DNA of 64,000 nt from Planctomycetota bacterium (lineage in GTDB: Bacteria > Planctomycetota > UBA1135 > GCA-002686595), in the NCBI GenBank assembly GCA_020853575.1, contig JADYYP010000012.1, positions 1 through 64,000 on the forward strand, given 5' to 3'. Below, in pieces: positions 1-9,479 of this stretch (positions within the stretch are counted from its first letter, which is position 1; every line of letters starts with the position of its first letter). The notes beneath the pieces are model-generated. The model had not been told where the DNA came from and made no database searches. It worked only from the letters and a program-made list of their open reading frames with translations. The position numbers and the translations under genes were made by a program.

Positions 1-1400
1 CCGCGCGTCGACGATTTCAGCTTGTCGAAGAAGTCGTAGATGATCTCGCCCAGCGGCAAGTCGTAGACGAGCTGCACACGCGTCGGCGACAAATGGTCTT
101 GGCGCACGAAGTCGCCGCGGTGGTCGGCGGCGATCTTCATCACGTTTCCGATGAACTCGCTCGGCGTCATGATCGTGACGCGCGCGTAGGGCTCGAGGAT
201 CTCCTCGTACTTGTCGGGCGTCGGCAACTGACCGGGCGAGTGGATGGTTTTCTTCGTGCCGTCCTCGAGCACGATCTGATAGGTGACCGTCGGTGCGGTC
301 TGGATCATGTCGAGATCGTGCTCGCGCTCCAGGCGCTCTTGGACGATCTCCATGTGCAAGAGGCCCAGGAAGCCGCAGCGGAAGCCGAAGCCCAGCGCCT
401 CGCTGGTGACGGCCTCGAAGTCGAACGACGAGTCGGAGAGCGAGAGCGTGGTCAGGCCCTCGCGCAGCCCCTCGAAATCGCCGGTGTTGGTGGGGAAGAA
501 GTCCGCGTACACCATGTGCACCGGCGGGCGGTAGCCCGGCAGCATCTCGACCTTCGGACCCTTGTGGATGGTCATCGTGTCGCCGATGCGCACGTCGCCG
601 AGCTGCTTGATGTTCGAGATGAAGTAGCCGACCTCGCCGGGCCCGAGCTCGCCGCAGCGCTTCATCGACGGCGTGAAGCGCCCGATCTCGATCGCCTCGT
701 AGGTCTTGTCGGTGCCCATCATGTGGATGAGCTGGCGCTCGCGGATCGTGCCGTCGACCACGCGCAGGTACACGATGATGCCGCGGTACTCGTCGTACTG
801 CGCGTCGAAGATCAGCGCGCGCAGCGGATCCTCGGGAGCGCCCTTGGGCGCGGGGATCTTGTGCACGATCTGGTCGAGCAATTCGGGCACGCCCAGGCCG
901 GTCTTGGCGCTGACGCCCAACGCTCCGGTGGCGTCGATGCCGATCGAGTTCTCGATCTCTTCCTTGACCACCTCGGGCCGCGCGTGGGGCAGGTCGATCT
1001 TGTTGATCACCGGCAGCACCTCGAGGTTGCCCTCGACGGCCAGGTACGCATTGGCCACCGTTTGCGCCTCGACGCCCTGGCTGGCGTCGACCAGGAGCAG
1101 CGCGCCCTCGCAGGCTTGCAGCGCCTTCTGCACCTCGTAGTTGAAGTCGACGTGGCCCGGCGTGTCGATCAGGTTGAGCTCGTAGCGCTCGCCCTCGCAC
1201 GTGTGGTAGATCGTGACCGCGCTGGCCTTGATGGTGATGCCGCGCTCGCGCTCGAGGTCCATCGAGTCCAGGAGCTGCGCCTTCATCTCGCGTTTGTCGA
1301 CCGCGCCGGTGATCTCGAGGAGGCGGTCGGCGAGCGTCGACTTGCCGTGGTCGATGTGCGCGATGATCGCGAAGTTGCGGATGAGGCGGTGGTCGTACAC
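1..1400 (-). CDS. lepA: Elongation factor 4 (LepA), 3' end cut by window edge
   Basis: Translational GTPase that acts on the ribosome and is thought to help with stalled or mis-set elongation and initiation. The minus-strand reading starts with YDHRLIRNFAIIAHIDHGKST, which is the LepA start and the G1 loop. DTPGHVDF (G3) and a G4 motif NKIDLP follow, then domain II and III sequence with the LepA-typical stretch GFGFRCGFLGLLHMEIVQER. 466 codons are present of a usual length near 600, so the C-terminal part lies outside the window. The start is a GTG at 1400; an in-frame stop lies about 50 bases upstream with no ATG between. A weak GGAAAG sits about 6 bases before it. Confidence 0.95.
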   Translation of the reverse strand, partial: MYDHRLIRNFAIIAHIDHGKSTLADRLLEITGAVDKREMKAQLLDSMDLERERGITIKASAVTIYHTCEGERYELNLIDTPGHVDFNYEVQKALQACEGALLLVDASQGVEAQTVANAYLAVEGNLEVLPVINKIDLPHARPEVVKEEIENSIGIDATGALGVSAKTGLGVPELLDQIVHKIPAPKGAPEDPLRALIFDAQYDEYRGIIVYLRVVDGTIRERQLIHMMGTDKTYEAIEIGRFTPSMKRCGELGPGEVGYFISNIKQLGDVRIGDTMTIHKGPKVEMLPGYRPPVHMVYADFFPTNTGDFEGLREGLTTLSLSDSSFDFEAVTSEALGFGFRCGFLGLLHMEIVQERLEREHDLDMIQTAPTVTYQIVLEDGTKKTIHSPGQLPTPDKYEEILEPYARVTIMTPSEFIGNVMKIAADHRGDFVRQDHLSPTRVQLVYDLPLGEIIYDFFDKLKSSTR

Positions 1401-1714
1401 GAGGGCTTTCCGGGCGGGGCCGGCCGATTCAAAGGGGCGGAGATGCTACCCGATCGGCATTGGGCGGCGCGCGTCTCGCCTTGGACGACGCGGGTGGTCG
1501 CGCGCCAGGAAAAGCGAGAAAGCGCGCCCCGCAGTGAGCTTGCCCTGCGGAATTCGCCGAGCGAGGGGGCGACGGCGGACGGCGGGCCCGTGGCTTTGGG
1601 GTTCAAGTCCGGGCCACGCGGAGGTGGAGTGGACTGGGGTTCGCGCTCGTCCGGCCCGCCGCCGATCCGCGCTCTCGCTCCGACCTCCAGCTTCTTCCCC
1701 TCGAGGACTCTCGC
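1401..1714. promoter_or_regulatory. Divergent intergenic region lepA / FG-GAP gene
   Basis: This 314-base spacer separates two divergent genes and should hold both promoters. I cannot assign -35/-10 boxes with confidence. A GAGGA ribosome-binding site at 1703-1707 serves the GTG start at 1715. A stretch near 1598-1615 looks like a tRNA T-arm but does not fold with an acceptor stem. Confidence 0.4.
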
Positions 1715-3817
1715 GTGATCCGAACTCTCCCTGGCGTGATGTTCGTCGTCGCCTCCGCGCTCGCCGTCGCGCAGGCACCCGTCCGTTTCCCGGTCACGGT
1801 GTGGCCCACGGACGACACGCCCGGGGAGGTGAAGCTGGGAGACTTCGACTCCAATGGAGCCGTCGACGCCGTGGTTGCGATGCCCTTCGCGCTGGAGGTG
1901 CTCGACGGAGACGGCGGCGGCGGGTTCGCGCCTCCGCGGACGCTCGTGCAGGGTTGTGTGAGCTCGTCCTTCGAGTTGGTCGATCTCGATCGCGACGGTT
2001 GGCTCGATCTGGTCGCAGGAACCTGCGCAGGACTCTCCGTGCTGCGCTCCGACCACGCGGGCGGCGCGTTGCCCCCGCAAGTCGTCGGCGGTGTCGAGCT
2101 CTCCGAGGTCGGAGCAGCGGACGTCGACGGCGACGGCGCGCTCGATCTCGTCGCCTGGGACGGCGTTCAAAACGCGGCCGTGGTGCTCCTGGCGCAGGGC
2201 GCAGGCTTCGCGGCCCCGCTCGTGCACCGATTTGGATTCGAGCACTCCGGAAGACTGCGGTGTGGTGATGTCGACGGCGACGGTGATGTCGATCTGGCGC
2301 TGGTCTTTCGAGGCTCGAGCCCGTGGACCACGCGTGTCGTGGTCGCGAGCGGGGCAGGCGACGGAACGTTCGGGGAGCGCTGGTCGTTCGACGCCATTTA
2401 CGCCGGCGATGTCGAGCTCGGCGACATCGACGGTGATGGGGCGGTCGAGCTGCTCCCGGGCGGCTTCGGGACGCTGCGCGCCTACTCGTACGCCGGTGCC
2501 GGACGCTTCGCGTCGCGCGAGCTCTCGGCCGCGTGGGGGCCATCGCCGAGCTTGGTCGACGTCGACCTCGATGGAGATCTCGACATTGCTCGGCCGGGCT
2601 GGAGTTCGACGGTGGAGCTGCTCGTCAACGATGGCTCCGGCCAGTTCTCCGAGCGCCGCTCGATCCACTCGTGCGAAACGGGGATCGATGCTGCATTTGG
2701 CGATCTCAACGGCGACCACGCGCTCGACTTCGTGGCGACGCGTCTGGGCAGCGGGCTGTGCGTGACGCTGGCCACGCAGCCCGGCCTGTTCGCCGCGCGC
2801 CGCCCGGTGCCGCTGCCCTGGAACCGCCTGCATGTGGTCGGCGATCTCGACAGCGACGGAATCGACGACGTCGTCGCGTTTGGTGCGGGGGGACATTTCG
2901 AGAGCTACGTCAACGACGGCCTCGGCGGGTTCGATCTCCGCTGGCGTGCTCACTTACCCGCGAGCACGTTTCGGACGCAACTCGTCGACCTCGACGGCGA
3001 TGGGGATCGAGACTGGATCGGCCGTCTCGAGGACGCGGCGCAGAGCTTGTTCACGTGTGCCAACGACGGCAGCGGGCGCTTCGCCACGGCCGTCGTCAGC
3101 GCGCTTCCCCTGCTTGGCGAAGAGCATCTCGCGGACATCGACGGCGACGGTCGAGCAGACCTGGTCGCGGCCGCGGTGCCGATCCGGGTCTGGCGCGGCG
3201 ATGGGCTGGGCGGCTTCGGAAGCCCGGTCGCGACGCCCCCGGCTGGTTACCCGCGCGCGGCGGACCTGGGGGACCTCGACGGCGACGGTCGAGCGGATCT
3301 GGTGTATGCCCTGGCCACGAGCGGGCTCGCAGTGCAGCTCGGGCGTGCGAACGCGAGCTTTGGACCAGCGCTTTCCCCGGCGATCAGCGTGTCGGTGGAG
3401 GCGCTCGAGCTGGGCCAGTTCGACGGCGATGGCCTGCTGGACATGGCCTTCGTCACGCGCACGCCTCCGCAACTGGTCCGCGCGCGCGGCGACGGTGCCG
3501 GCGGCTTCCATTCGCTCGCGGTCGTCGCCATCGAGCCGTTCTCGATCTTCACGCCGGTGCTCGCGCTGGCGCGCTTCGACCGCGACGCGCTCGACGACAT
3601 CGCGCTCGTGCGGCCGTTCTGGATGCAGGCCCAGGGCTGGTCGACGTTCGTGGTCTACACCGCGCGCGGAACGACTGGCTTCGACCAGGGCACCGAGATT
3701 CCCGTCCCGTGGTTCTTCGAGCGTCCCGCGCTCGGCGACTTCGACGGCGATCAACGCGCCGACGTCGTGACCTGCAACGACGCCACGCGACGCGTCGAGC
3801 TCCTGCTGCAACGCTGA
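1715..3817 (+). CDS. Secreted FG-GAP/VCBS repeat protein (14 repeats)
   Basis: 700-residue exported protein. Residues 1-20 are a signal peptide (hydrophobic core, AVAQA cleavage area). The rest is built from 14 calcium-loop motifs of the form DxDxDGxxD, for example GDFDSNGAVD, ADVDGDGALD, GDIDGDGAVE and GDFDGDQRAD. These mark FG-GAP/VCBS beta-propeller blades; fourteen would make two seven-bladed propellers. There is no enzymatic domain and no C-terminal sorting domain; it ends in VELLLQR, similar to the end of the protein at 4630-6690. It probably acts outside the cytoplasm in binding or adhesion, but no ligand can be named. The start is GTG with GAGGA upstream. Confidence 0.88.
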   Translation: MIRTLPGVMFVVASALAVAQAPVRFPVTVWPTDDTPGEVKLGDFDSNGAVDAVVAMPFALEVLDGDGGGGFAPPRTLVQGCVSSSFELVDLDRDGWLDLVAGTCAGLSVLRSDHAGGALPPQVVGGVELSEVGAADVDGDGALDLVAWDGVQNAAVVLLAQGAGFAAPLVHRFGFEHSGRLRCGDVDGDGDVDLALVFRGSSPWTTRVVVASGAGDGTFGERWSFDAIYAGDVELGDIDGDGAVELLPGGFGTLRAYSYAGAGRFASRELSAAWGPSPSLVDVDLDGDLDIARPGWSSTVELLVNDGSGQFSERRSIHSCETGIDAAFGDLNGDHALDFVATRLGSGLCVTLATQPGLFAARRPVPLPWNRLHVVGDLDSDGIDDVVAFGAGGHFESYVNDGLGGFDLRWRAHLPASTFRTQLVDLDGDGDRDWIGRLEDAAQSLFTCANDGSGRFATAVVSALPLLGEEHLADIDGDGRADLVAAAVPIRVWRGDGLGGFGSPVATPPAGYPRAADLGDLDGDGRADLVYALATSGLAVQLGRANASFGPALSPAISVSVEALELGQFDGDGLLDMAFVTRTPPQLVRARGDGAGGFHSLAVVAIEPFSIFTPVLALARFDRDALDDIALVRPFWMQAQGWSTFVVYTARGTTGFDQGTEIPVPWFFERPALGDFDGDQRADVVTCNDATRRVELLLQR

Positions 3818-3830
3818 CGCTGGCAGCGTC
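3816..3830. terminator. Small hairpin at convergent gene ends (possible)
   Basis: GACGCT-GGC-AGCGTC overlaps the stop codon of the FG-GAP gene and lies 34 bases from the end of the convergent rdgB. The stem is short and has no T-run, so a terminator role is only suggested by position. Confidence 0.25.
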
Positions 3831-3863
3831 CGCACTCGCGGAGGTGGCCTGCTCGAGCCGTCG

Positions 3864-4478
3864 CTAGCGTGGTGCTAGTTCGCGCAGCCGGGCGACGAGC
3901 TCGCGCAGCGCGCGCCCACGGTGGCTGACCTGGGCTTTTTCGTCGGGCCCGAGTTCCGCGAAGCCCTGGCCGGTCTGCGGGAAGTTGGGCTCGCTGAACA
4001 GGAACAGCGGGTCGTAGCCGAAGTCGCCGTCTCCGCGCGGAGCGTGGAGGATCGCACCGCGCGCGCGGCCCTGCACCTCGAGGGCGAGCGTCCCGTCCGG
4101 CCGCGAGAGAGCGAGCGCGCACACGAACTGCGCGCCGCGCTCGGTGTCGCGAACACCCGTCAACTTGTGCAACAACAACGCGTTGTTGGCTGCATCGTCG
4201 CCATGCACGCCGGCGTAGCGCGCGCTCATCACCCCAGGTTCGCCGTGGAGGGCGTCGACCTCGAGGCCGGAGTCGTCGGCGAGCGCCCACATGCGGCTGG
4301 CTTGCGCCGCTGAGCAGGCCTTCTTCGCTGCGTTGCCGGCGAACGTCGGCTGATCTTCGACGACCTCGGGCACACCGCCGATCTCGCGCGGCAGCACGAC
4401 TTCGAACCCCAGTGGCCCGAGCATGCGCGCGAGCTCGGCGTGCTTCTTCTTGTTGTTGCTGGCGAGGAGCAGCTTCAT
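3864..4478 (-). CDS. rdgB: Non-canonical purine NTP pyrophosphatase (RdgB/HAM1)
   Basis: 204-residue cytoplasmic house-cleaning enzyme that hydrolyses dITP, XTP and ITP to the monophosphate and pyrophosphate, keeping deaminated purines out of DNA. The N-terminal LLLASNNKKKHAEL is the family's SHT/SNNxxK signature. ADDSGLEVDAL and the C-terminal segments GDGDFGYDPLF and SHRGRAL are the other conserved nucleotide-binding blocks. The reading frame is open 27 codons further upstream, but that part is arginine/alanine-rich and unrelated to the family; the ATG at 4478 gives the standard start. Its usual partner rph is at 31290-32006, not adjacent here. Confidence 0.95.
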   Translation of the reverse strand: MKLLLASNNKKKHAELARMLGPLGFEVVLPREIGGVPEVVEDQPTFAGNAAKKACSAAQASRMWALADDSGLEVDALHGEPGVMSARYAGVHGDDAANNALLLHKLTGVRDTERGAQFVCALALSRPDGTLALEVQGRARGAILHAPRGDGDFGYDPLFLFSEPNFPQTGQGFAELGPDEKAQVSHRGRALRELVARLRELAPR

Positions 4479-4629
4479 CGCGCGGCGCAGGATAGCGGCG
4501 CGCGCCGCTCGAGGCGCGCTCGGAGTGCGGCGTGCCGCGCCATCGCTCGCGCGGACCATCGACGGCAGCTCGAGCCCGCGCGGCTCCGACTCGCGTCCAT
4601 TCGACCGCCGCGGCCCGCTCGGGAGCGGA

Positions 4630-6690
4630 TCAGCGCTGCAACAGCACCAGCGGTCGCGAGACGTAGCGGTTGTCGGTCACGAAGTCGCGACGCCCGTCGC
4701 CGTCGACGTCGAGCAGCACGAGCGCGCGCGAAGCCGCGCCCGCGGCGAACTTCGCGGGACGGCCGAAGCGTCCGCCTCCCAGCGAGAGTCGCACTTCGGG
4801 CTCGAGCCCAGTCGTCAGGCCCGCGTGCAGGATCAAATCGGGCAGGCCGTCGCCGTTGAGCTCGCTCACGTAGGGCAGCGCCTGTGGAGCTGCTGGCGCG
4901 AGCAGCGGCGAATCGACGGGCTGCGACAGCGTTCCGGTGGTGCTCCCGCGCGCACAACGCATGAGGCCCGCGTCGATGTCGATCCACGCGACGTCGTCCA
5001 GGCCATCGCCGTCGAAGTCGGCGGCCGCGAGCTGCGGCGTCGCGTCGCTCCAGGCGAAGCTGGCACTGGCGACGAAGGTCCCGGAGCTCGTGCAGCGCCA
5101 GATCTCGAATCCGACGCCCGACCGAGTCAGCACGACGTCGCGTGCGCCATCGCCGTTGACGTCCGCGAGCGCACGGAAATCCAGTGTGATCGGGTGCAGC
5201 GTGATCACGGGCGGAGCGAACCCGCCGCCCGCGAGTCCGCGGTACAGAGTGAACATCGAACCCAGTGGCGAGAGCGCGTCGTCGATGCCGTCCCCGTCGA
5301 AGTCCGCCCAGTGCAGCACGAGACCGATCGGCATCGGGAGCGCGGCGGCGGCCGCGAACTGGCCCGTGCCGTCGTTCGCCAGGAACTCGTACGTGCCGGT
5401 CCATTGACGCAGGAGCACGTCGAGATCGCCGTCGGCATCGAGGTCGCGCAGGTCGCTCGCGTAAGCTCCGTTGCTCGCTGAAAGGGGCATCTGGCCCGCG
5501 GGCACGAGCGCGCCCTGCGCGGTTCCTCGCGCGATCTCGAGCACGCTGCCCATGTCGAGCAGCAGGTCCTCGATACCGTCACCGTCGACGTCGCCCGCGG
5601 CGACCGGCATCGAGGCGCTCGAGCGGCCAACGTGGAGATCGTCCCAGCCGCCGTTGCCATTCGAGCGTGTGACCGCGATCCGGCCTTGGCCCGCGGTACC
5701 GACGAGCTCGGCCGCGCCGTCGCCGTCGAGGTCCGCGAGATCGCACCCGCCGCTGGGATGGGTCAGCAGATTCACGCGCTGGGGGAAGCGCCCGTGGCCG
5801 TCGTTCAAGTGGAGTCGCGAGCCTTCGGGTGTGCCCACGACCAGATCGAGGTCCCCATCGGAGTCCGCGTCAGCGATCCGGCTCGCGCCCTGGAACACGG
5901 GAGCCAGGCTCGAAATCGCATACTGCCGTTGGCCCTGGTGACGGATCGCGACGAGCTCCGCCGCGGTCGTGGCGACGATCTCCGGCGCTCCATCTCCGTC
6001 GAGGTCGGCGCTCTCCAGGCGCGACGCCGGCGAGAACGAGAGGCTCCAGCGATCACCGAAGGCGCCGCTCGCGTCTCCGTGGAGCACCACCAACTTGGGT
6101 TGGGGAAGCGGGCCCGTGAGCACCAGCGAGAGCGCGACATCCGCCGCTCCGTCGCGATCGAAGTCGCCCGCGCCCAACGCGAGCACGTCGGCGTTGGAAA
6201 CCGACGTCACGCCCATCGCGATCCAAGCGCCGTTCACTTGCTGGTACGTGCGCAGGCTGCGGGTTCCGCGCTCCCAGGCGACGATCTCGAGGTCACCATC
6301 GCCGTCGAGGTCGGCCACGTCCGCCGTCGGGAAATCGCCGTTCGCCAGGCTGATCCGCGGGCCGAAACCACCGGCTCCATCGCCGCTCACGAACACCAGT
6401 GCTCCTGGATTCGAGCGCGTGCCAAGCGCGTCGAGCCAAGCGTTTCCGTCGAGCTCGCGAAACAGCAGTGGCTTCCAGCCGGTGCTGCCGTTCACCGTTC
6501 GCGGCGCACCGAATCCGCCCGCACCATTGCCCGCGAGCCATGACAGCACGTGGGCCTTCTCGACGAGCGCATCGAGCCTCCCATCGCGATCGAGATCGAC
6601 GAGCTGCACTCGCCGCACCTGGCCCTCGAGCTCGATCAGGCGCGTGGGGAATGACTGCTGAAGGGCCAACGCGAGCCAAAGCGCAAGCAT
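4630..6690 (-). CDS. Secreted FG-GAP/VCBS repeat protein (14 repeats)
   Basis: 686-residue exported protein with a short signal peptide (MLALWLALALQQ) followed by 14 DxDxDG-type motifs, such as VDLDRDGRLD, ADLDGDGDLE, ADFDGDGIDD and LDVDGDGRRD. Spacing of about 45-50 residues between motifs fits beta-propeller blades. It resembles the protein at 1715-3817 in length, repeat number and terminal VLLQR, so the two are likely paralogues flanking rdgB in opposite orientation. A strong GGAGGAG ribosome-binding site precedes the ATG. No catalytic motif is visible; an extracellular binding or structural role is inferred. Confidence 0.88.
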   Translation of the reverse strand: MLALWLALALQQSFPTRLIELEGQVRRVQLVDLDRDGRLDALVEKAHVLSWLAGNGAGGFGAPRTVNGSTGWKPLLFRELDGNAWLDALGTRSNPGALVFVSGDGAGGFGPRISLANGDFPTADVADLDGDGDLEIVAWERGTRSLRTYQQVNGAWIAMGVTSVSNADVLALGAGDFDRDGAADVALSLVLTGPLPQPKLVVLHGDASGAFGDRWSLSFSPASRLESADLDGDGAPEIVATTAAELVAIRHQGQRQYAISSLAPVFQGASRIADADSDGDLDLVVGTPEGSRLHLNDGHGRFPQRVNLLTHPSGGCDLADLDGDGAAELVGTAGQGRIAVTRSNGNGGWDDLHVGRSSASMPVAAGDVDGDGIEDLLLDMGSVLEIARGTAQGALVPAGQMPLSASNGAYASDLRDLDADGDLDVLLRQWTGTYEFLANDGTGQFAAAAALPMPIGLVLHWADFDGDGIDDALSPLGSMFTLYRGLAGGGFAPPVITLHPITLDFRALADVNGDGARDVVLTRSGVGFEIWRCTSSGTFVASASFAWSDATPQLAAADFDGDGLDDVAWIDIDAGLMRCARGSTTGTLSQPVDSPLLAPAAPQALPYVSELNGDGLPDLILHAGLTTGLEPEVRLSLGGGRFGRPAKFAAGAASRALVLLDVDGDGRRDFVTDNRYVSRPLVLLQR

Positions 6691-6972
6691 GTTCGTTCTC
6701 CTCCGGGTCGAAAACGCGCGGCCAGGAGGCCGCAGCGAGCGATCGATGCGCTCCTGCCGAGCGCGTTGTCCAGTTTCAGCGAGGTCGCCGTTTACCGCTC
6801 GAGGAAAGTCGGAATCCGTCCGGGACCGTCCCCGATCGGCCCCGCTGGTCGGGAGCTCGCGGACGCATGCAGCGCGCCAGTGAGCGCAGGTGAGAGCCCC
6901 GTCATCGAGCGCCCGCCGCGCGGGTCATCCACCGGTCAGGGGGCCAGCTTGCGCCGACTGCGCGCGGGGCGC

Positions 6973-8754
6973 TCAGGCGCGCTTGAAATGCAACGTGCTG
7001 CCGGGGACGACGCCCAGCGCATCGAGAGTGCGCGCAGCGCACTGCGCGACCGAGCGCGCGCGCGTCGCGTCGGACTCGACCGAAGTGTGCGGCACCAGCT
7101 CGAAGGTCCACGATTCCGCGTGCAAGCACAGCTCGCCCGCAATGCGCTCGAGAGTGGTCTGCGGATCGCAATGGAACGAGCGCCGCTGCAGCGAGCCCGC
7201 GTCCTCGACCTCGGTCCAAAAGCGCAGATCGGAGCAATGCAGCAGCTCGACCACGTCCAGGCGGCCGCTGGAGAGCTCGCGCAGCACGGTCTCGTCCATC
7301 ACGTGCAGCACCAGGCGCGTGCGCGACTCCGGGTTCGCCCGCAACCACTCGCCCCATGCGCGCACGACCTGGATGAACGAAAAGCGCGCCGGGTAGGGGC
7401 GCTCGGAGTGCGCGGGCGAGCGCGGCGCATCCTCGTCGCGGCCGACGGCGATCAATTGCGCGCGCAGCGTGTGGAACTCGCGGCTGGCGAGGTCGAACAG
7501 CGCGAGCATCGCCGCTCGGATGCACGTCAAGTCCTTGCGGTCCTCGTCGGGGCGCCGCGCGCGCGCCGCGAACGCGGGGGCGGTGCCGTAGCGCGCCACC
7601 AGGCCACCGGCGTGCGCTGTCGGGCGCGGAGGCGCGCCGCCACACCAGGCCGCGAGTGTCGGACGCAGCGACTCGGAGACGAAGAAGCGTTCGTCGCGCA
7701 GCGCGCCGCCCGCGCTGATCACGATGCAATCGCCGGCTTCCGCGTGCTGCGGCAGCGGTCCGCGCACGATCTCGAGTCGCGCGCAACGCTCGTCGGTCGT
7801 GCACGGCTCTCCGAAGCTCCAGGTGTTGGCCAGGACACGCTGCGCGGCAACGGCGTCGCCCAAGCGCCGCAACCAGCGGATCACCGTCGAGCCGCGTTGC
7901 TCGGGCGGTTCGCGGTCGTACTCGACGACGACGATCTGGAAGCGCGCCAGCAGGAAGCCCGGGTCGACTTCACCGCGCGGCAGAATCGCGAAATGGGGGC
8001 GCGAGGTCGGACCGTAGAGCTCGAGCGCCTCGCCCAGGAGCTCTTGGATGTAGTTCTCGCGCAGGCCCGAGCCCAGGAAGAACAGCGAGCGGTGGCGGAA
8101 GACCTCGGCGAAAGCGCGGCGGAAATGCGGCTCGCGATAGGTGACGCGGCGGTACTCGGAGTGATCGATCACGATCTCGCGGCGCAACTCGGCGGGCCGC
8201 AGCACATCGGGCACGTCGCACGGTTCGCCCAGATGCCCTTGCAGCGCCCACAGCAGTGTCGCGTCGCTGCTCGTCAACGACGACAGCACACGCTGGCAGT
8301 CCGCCGGCCCGCGGCCGACGACCGCGATCTCGGCGCGCGGCTTGGCGCGCACGGCGCGGACCAAGTAGTTGTCGTAGTTGGTCGACATCACCAGCGGCCA
8401 CCACAGCGCGGCGAGCGCGACGGTCTGCGGCGGAGGGCTGGCGTCCGGAGCAAACAGCGAGCGCGCGAGCGCCGAGGCGAACTCCGCGGGATCGCGCGAG
8501 CGCAGCGTGGCCGTCGCGCGGTTCGCGCGGCGAATCAGCTCGTCGGGTGGCGTCGTGTCGCCGATCGGCTCGAGCGCGGCGAGTCCGGCGTGGTGCTCGA
8601 GCGCGGAGATCATGCGCGGCCACGTGGCGCACGCGCCGGCGCTCATGCCAGCGCCGATGAACGGCACGAGCTTGCCCGTTGCGTAGGCCGTGACCAGCCG
8701 GGGCAGCAGCGCCTCAAAGGTCGCATCGACGGAGGGCGTCGCGTGGGTCGACAT
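6973..8754 (-). CDS. SIR2-like domain protein (candidate NADase, possible defence)
   Basis: 593-residue cytoplasmic protein. Residues about 25-265 form a SIR2_2-type domain: nucleotide loop VPFIGAGMSAG (30-40), STNYDNYL with candidate catalytic Asn126, LQGHLGEP with candidate His174, then FFLGSGLRENYI and HFAILPR. In bacteria such stand-alone SIR2 domains (ThsA, DSR proteins and others) are often NAD+-consuming immune effectors. The C-terminal ~270 residues include GDCIVISAGG and a later alpha/beta stretch that I cannot assign with confidence; a macro-like sensor is one possibility. No TIR, Argonaute or cyclase partner is adjacent. The start at MSTHATPS is preferred because the upstream frame is translated repeat sequence (8804-8908). 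A non-immune NAD-dependent enzyme remains possible. Confidence 0.75.
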   Translation of the reverse strand: MSTHATPSVDATFEALLPRLVTAYATGKLVPFIGAGMSAGACATWPRMISALEHHAGLAALEPIGDTTPPDELIRRANRATATLRSRDPAEFASALARSLFAPDASPPPQTVALAALWWPLVMSTNYDNYLVRAVRAKPRAEIAVVGRGPADCQRVLSSLTSSDATLLWALQGHLGEPCDVPDVLRPAELRREIVIDHSEYRRVTYREPHFRRAFAEVFRHRSLFFLGSGLRENYIQELLGEALELYGPTSRPHFAILPRGEVDPGFLLARFQIVVVEYDREPPEQRGSTVIRWLRRLGDAVAAQRVLANTWSFGEPCTTDERCARLEIVRGPLPQHAEAGDCIVISAGGALRDERFFVSESLRPTLAAWCGGAPPRPTAHAGGLVARYGTAPAFAARARRPDEDRKDLTCIRAAMLALFDLASREFHTLRAQLIAVGRDEDAPRSPAHSERPYPARFSFIQVVRAWGEWLRANPESRTRLVLHVMDETVLRELSSGRLDVVELLHCSDLRFWTEVEDAGSLQRRSFHCDPQTTLERIAGELCLHAESWTFELVPHTSVESDATRARSVAQCAARTLDALGVVPGSTLHFKRA

Positions 8755-8803
8755 GTTGGGCCGCGATCTGAGCGCGCGGCCGAGCTCCGGGCAAGTGCGG
8801 GGT

Positions 8804-8908
8804 CGCGCGAGCGCGCCGGGCGCGTCAGTACAGGCGCACCGCCGCGCACGCACGCTCGAACGCCGCGAGCTCCTCGTCCCACGAGCGATCGATCAGCTCC
8901 AGGCTCGC
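8804..8908. repeat. Displaced 105-bp copy of the 3' end of the NamZ-fusion gene
   Basis: These 105 bases match 22639-22743 in direct orientation with one mismatch (a at 8888 against c). The intact copy is the last 84 bases of the beta-lactamase/DUF1343 gene (22660-24990) plus 21 bases after its stop. Here the fragment stands alone, 50 bases upstream of the SIR2 gene, with the rest of the gene missing. It encodes the same C-terminal residues SWDEELAAFERACAAVRLY. Confidence 0.93.
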
Positions 8909-9072
8909 AGCGCGGGACCGCGACCTGAACGACGTCGCTGAGAGTGCTGCTGCGGCGGTCGGGTGCGGCTCCACGCGGCTCGCGATGGCAGCGGCTCGCG
9001 ACCGCGGACGCGACGGCGAGCTCCAAGTCCGCGGTCGGATCAGCTCGGTGTTGCGCTGGTCGATCGAGCGCG

Positions 9073-9479
9073 TCAGCGCCGTCGAGCAGACGGCTCTCGA
9101 ACCACCACATCTCTCCCGGCCGTCGATCGACGCAGGGTGTCCGCGCGACGGGCGTGGCCTTCTTCTGACCGCGGATGCGCCAAGCCGTCGGCCACGAAGC
9201 CGTCCTCGATCACCATGCAGCCGCCCGCACGACCGATCTCCTCCCCCAAGCGATCGTCTGCTCGTGATCTCCCATGGCGGGCCCGACGCTCAGGAGCAGC
9301 GCCACGTCGAAGGGCTCGTCCTGCCGATGCCGGTTCCGAGTGTCTGCCTGCTCGAAGCGACCGCGCCTGGCGACTTCTCGCTCCAGTGCCAGCCTCTGTG
9401 CGTCGCGCAAGAACGGAGCACGGGCGTCGAGGCCGAGGACTCCCAGCTCCTCGGCCAGGCCCACAGCGCTGGCGCGCGC
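9073..9479 (-). pseudogene. Remnant of a class I SAM-dependent methyltransferase
   Basis: Three minus-strand frames together read like the C-terminal half of a UbiE-type methyltransferase. Frame one (9479 down to about 9250) gives GLAEELGVLGLDARAPFL, RFEQADTRNRH and EPFDVALLLSVGPAMGDHEQT. Frame two gives AGGCMVIEDGFVADGLAHP. Frame three gives DVVVRE and WWFESRLLDGADAL. The N-terminal SAM-binding GxGxG region is missing, cut where the pilin gene stop begins at 9480. At least two frameshifts make it non-functional. It sits between the displaced repeat (8804-8908) and the secretion locus, so it marks a recombination scar. Assignment rests on motif order only. Confidence 0.5.

Noticed and set aside
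1598-1615. tRNA-like GGTTCAAGTCC in the lepA upstream spacer
   Set aside because: The flanking bases do not form a five-pair T-stem and no other arm is present.
1283-2953. 556-codon minus-strand frame opposite the first FG-GAP gene
   Set aside because: Its repeats (VAVEI/ DVRE patterns) are the reverse reading of the Asp-rich loops, not a family.
6766-8928. 720-codon plus-strand open frame opposite the SIR2 gene
   Set aside because: Antisense shadow; the minus strand has a recognisable SIR2 domain and this frame has none.
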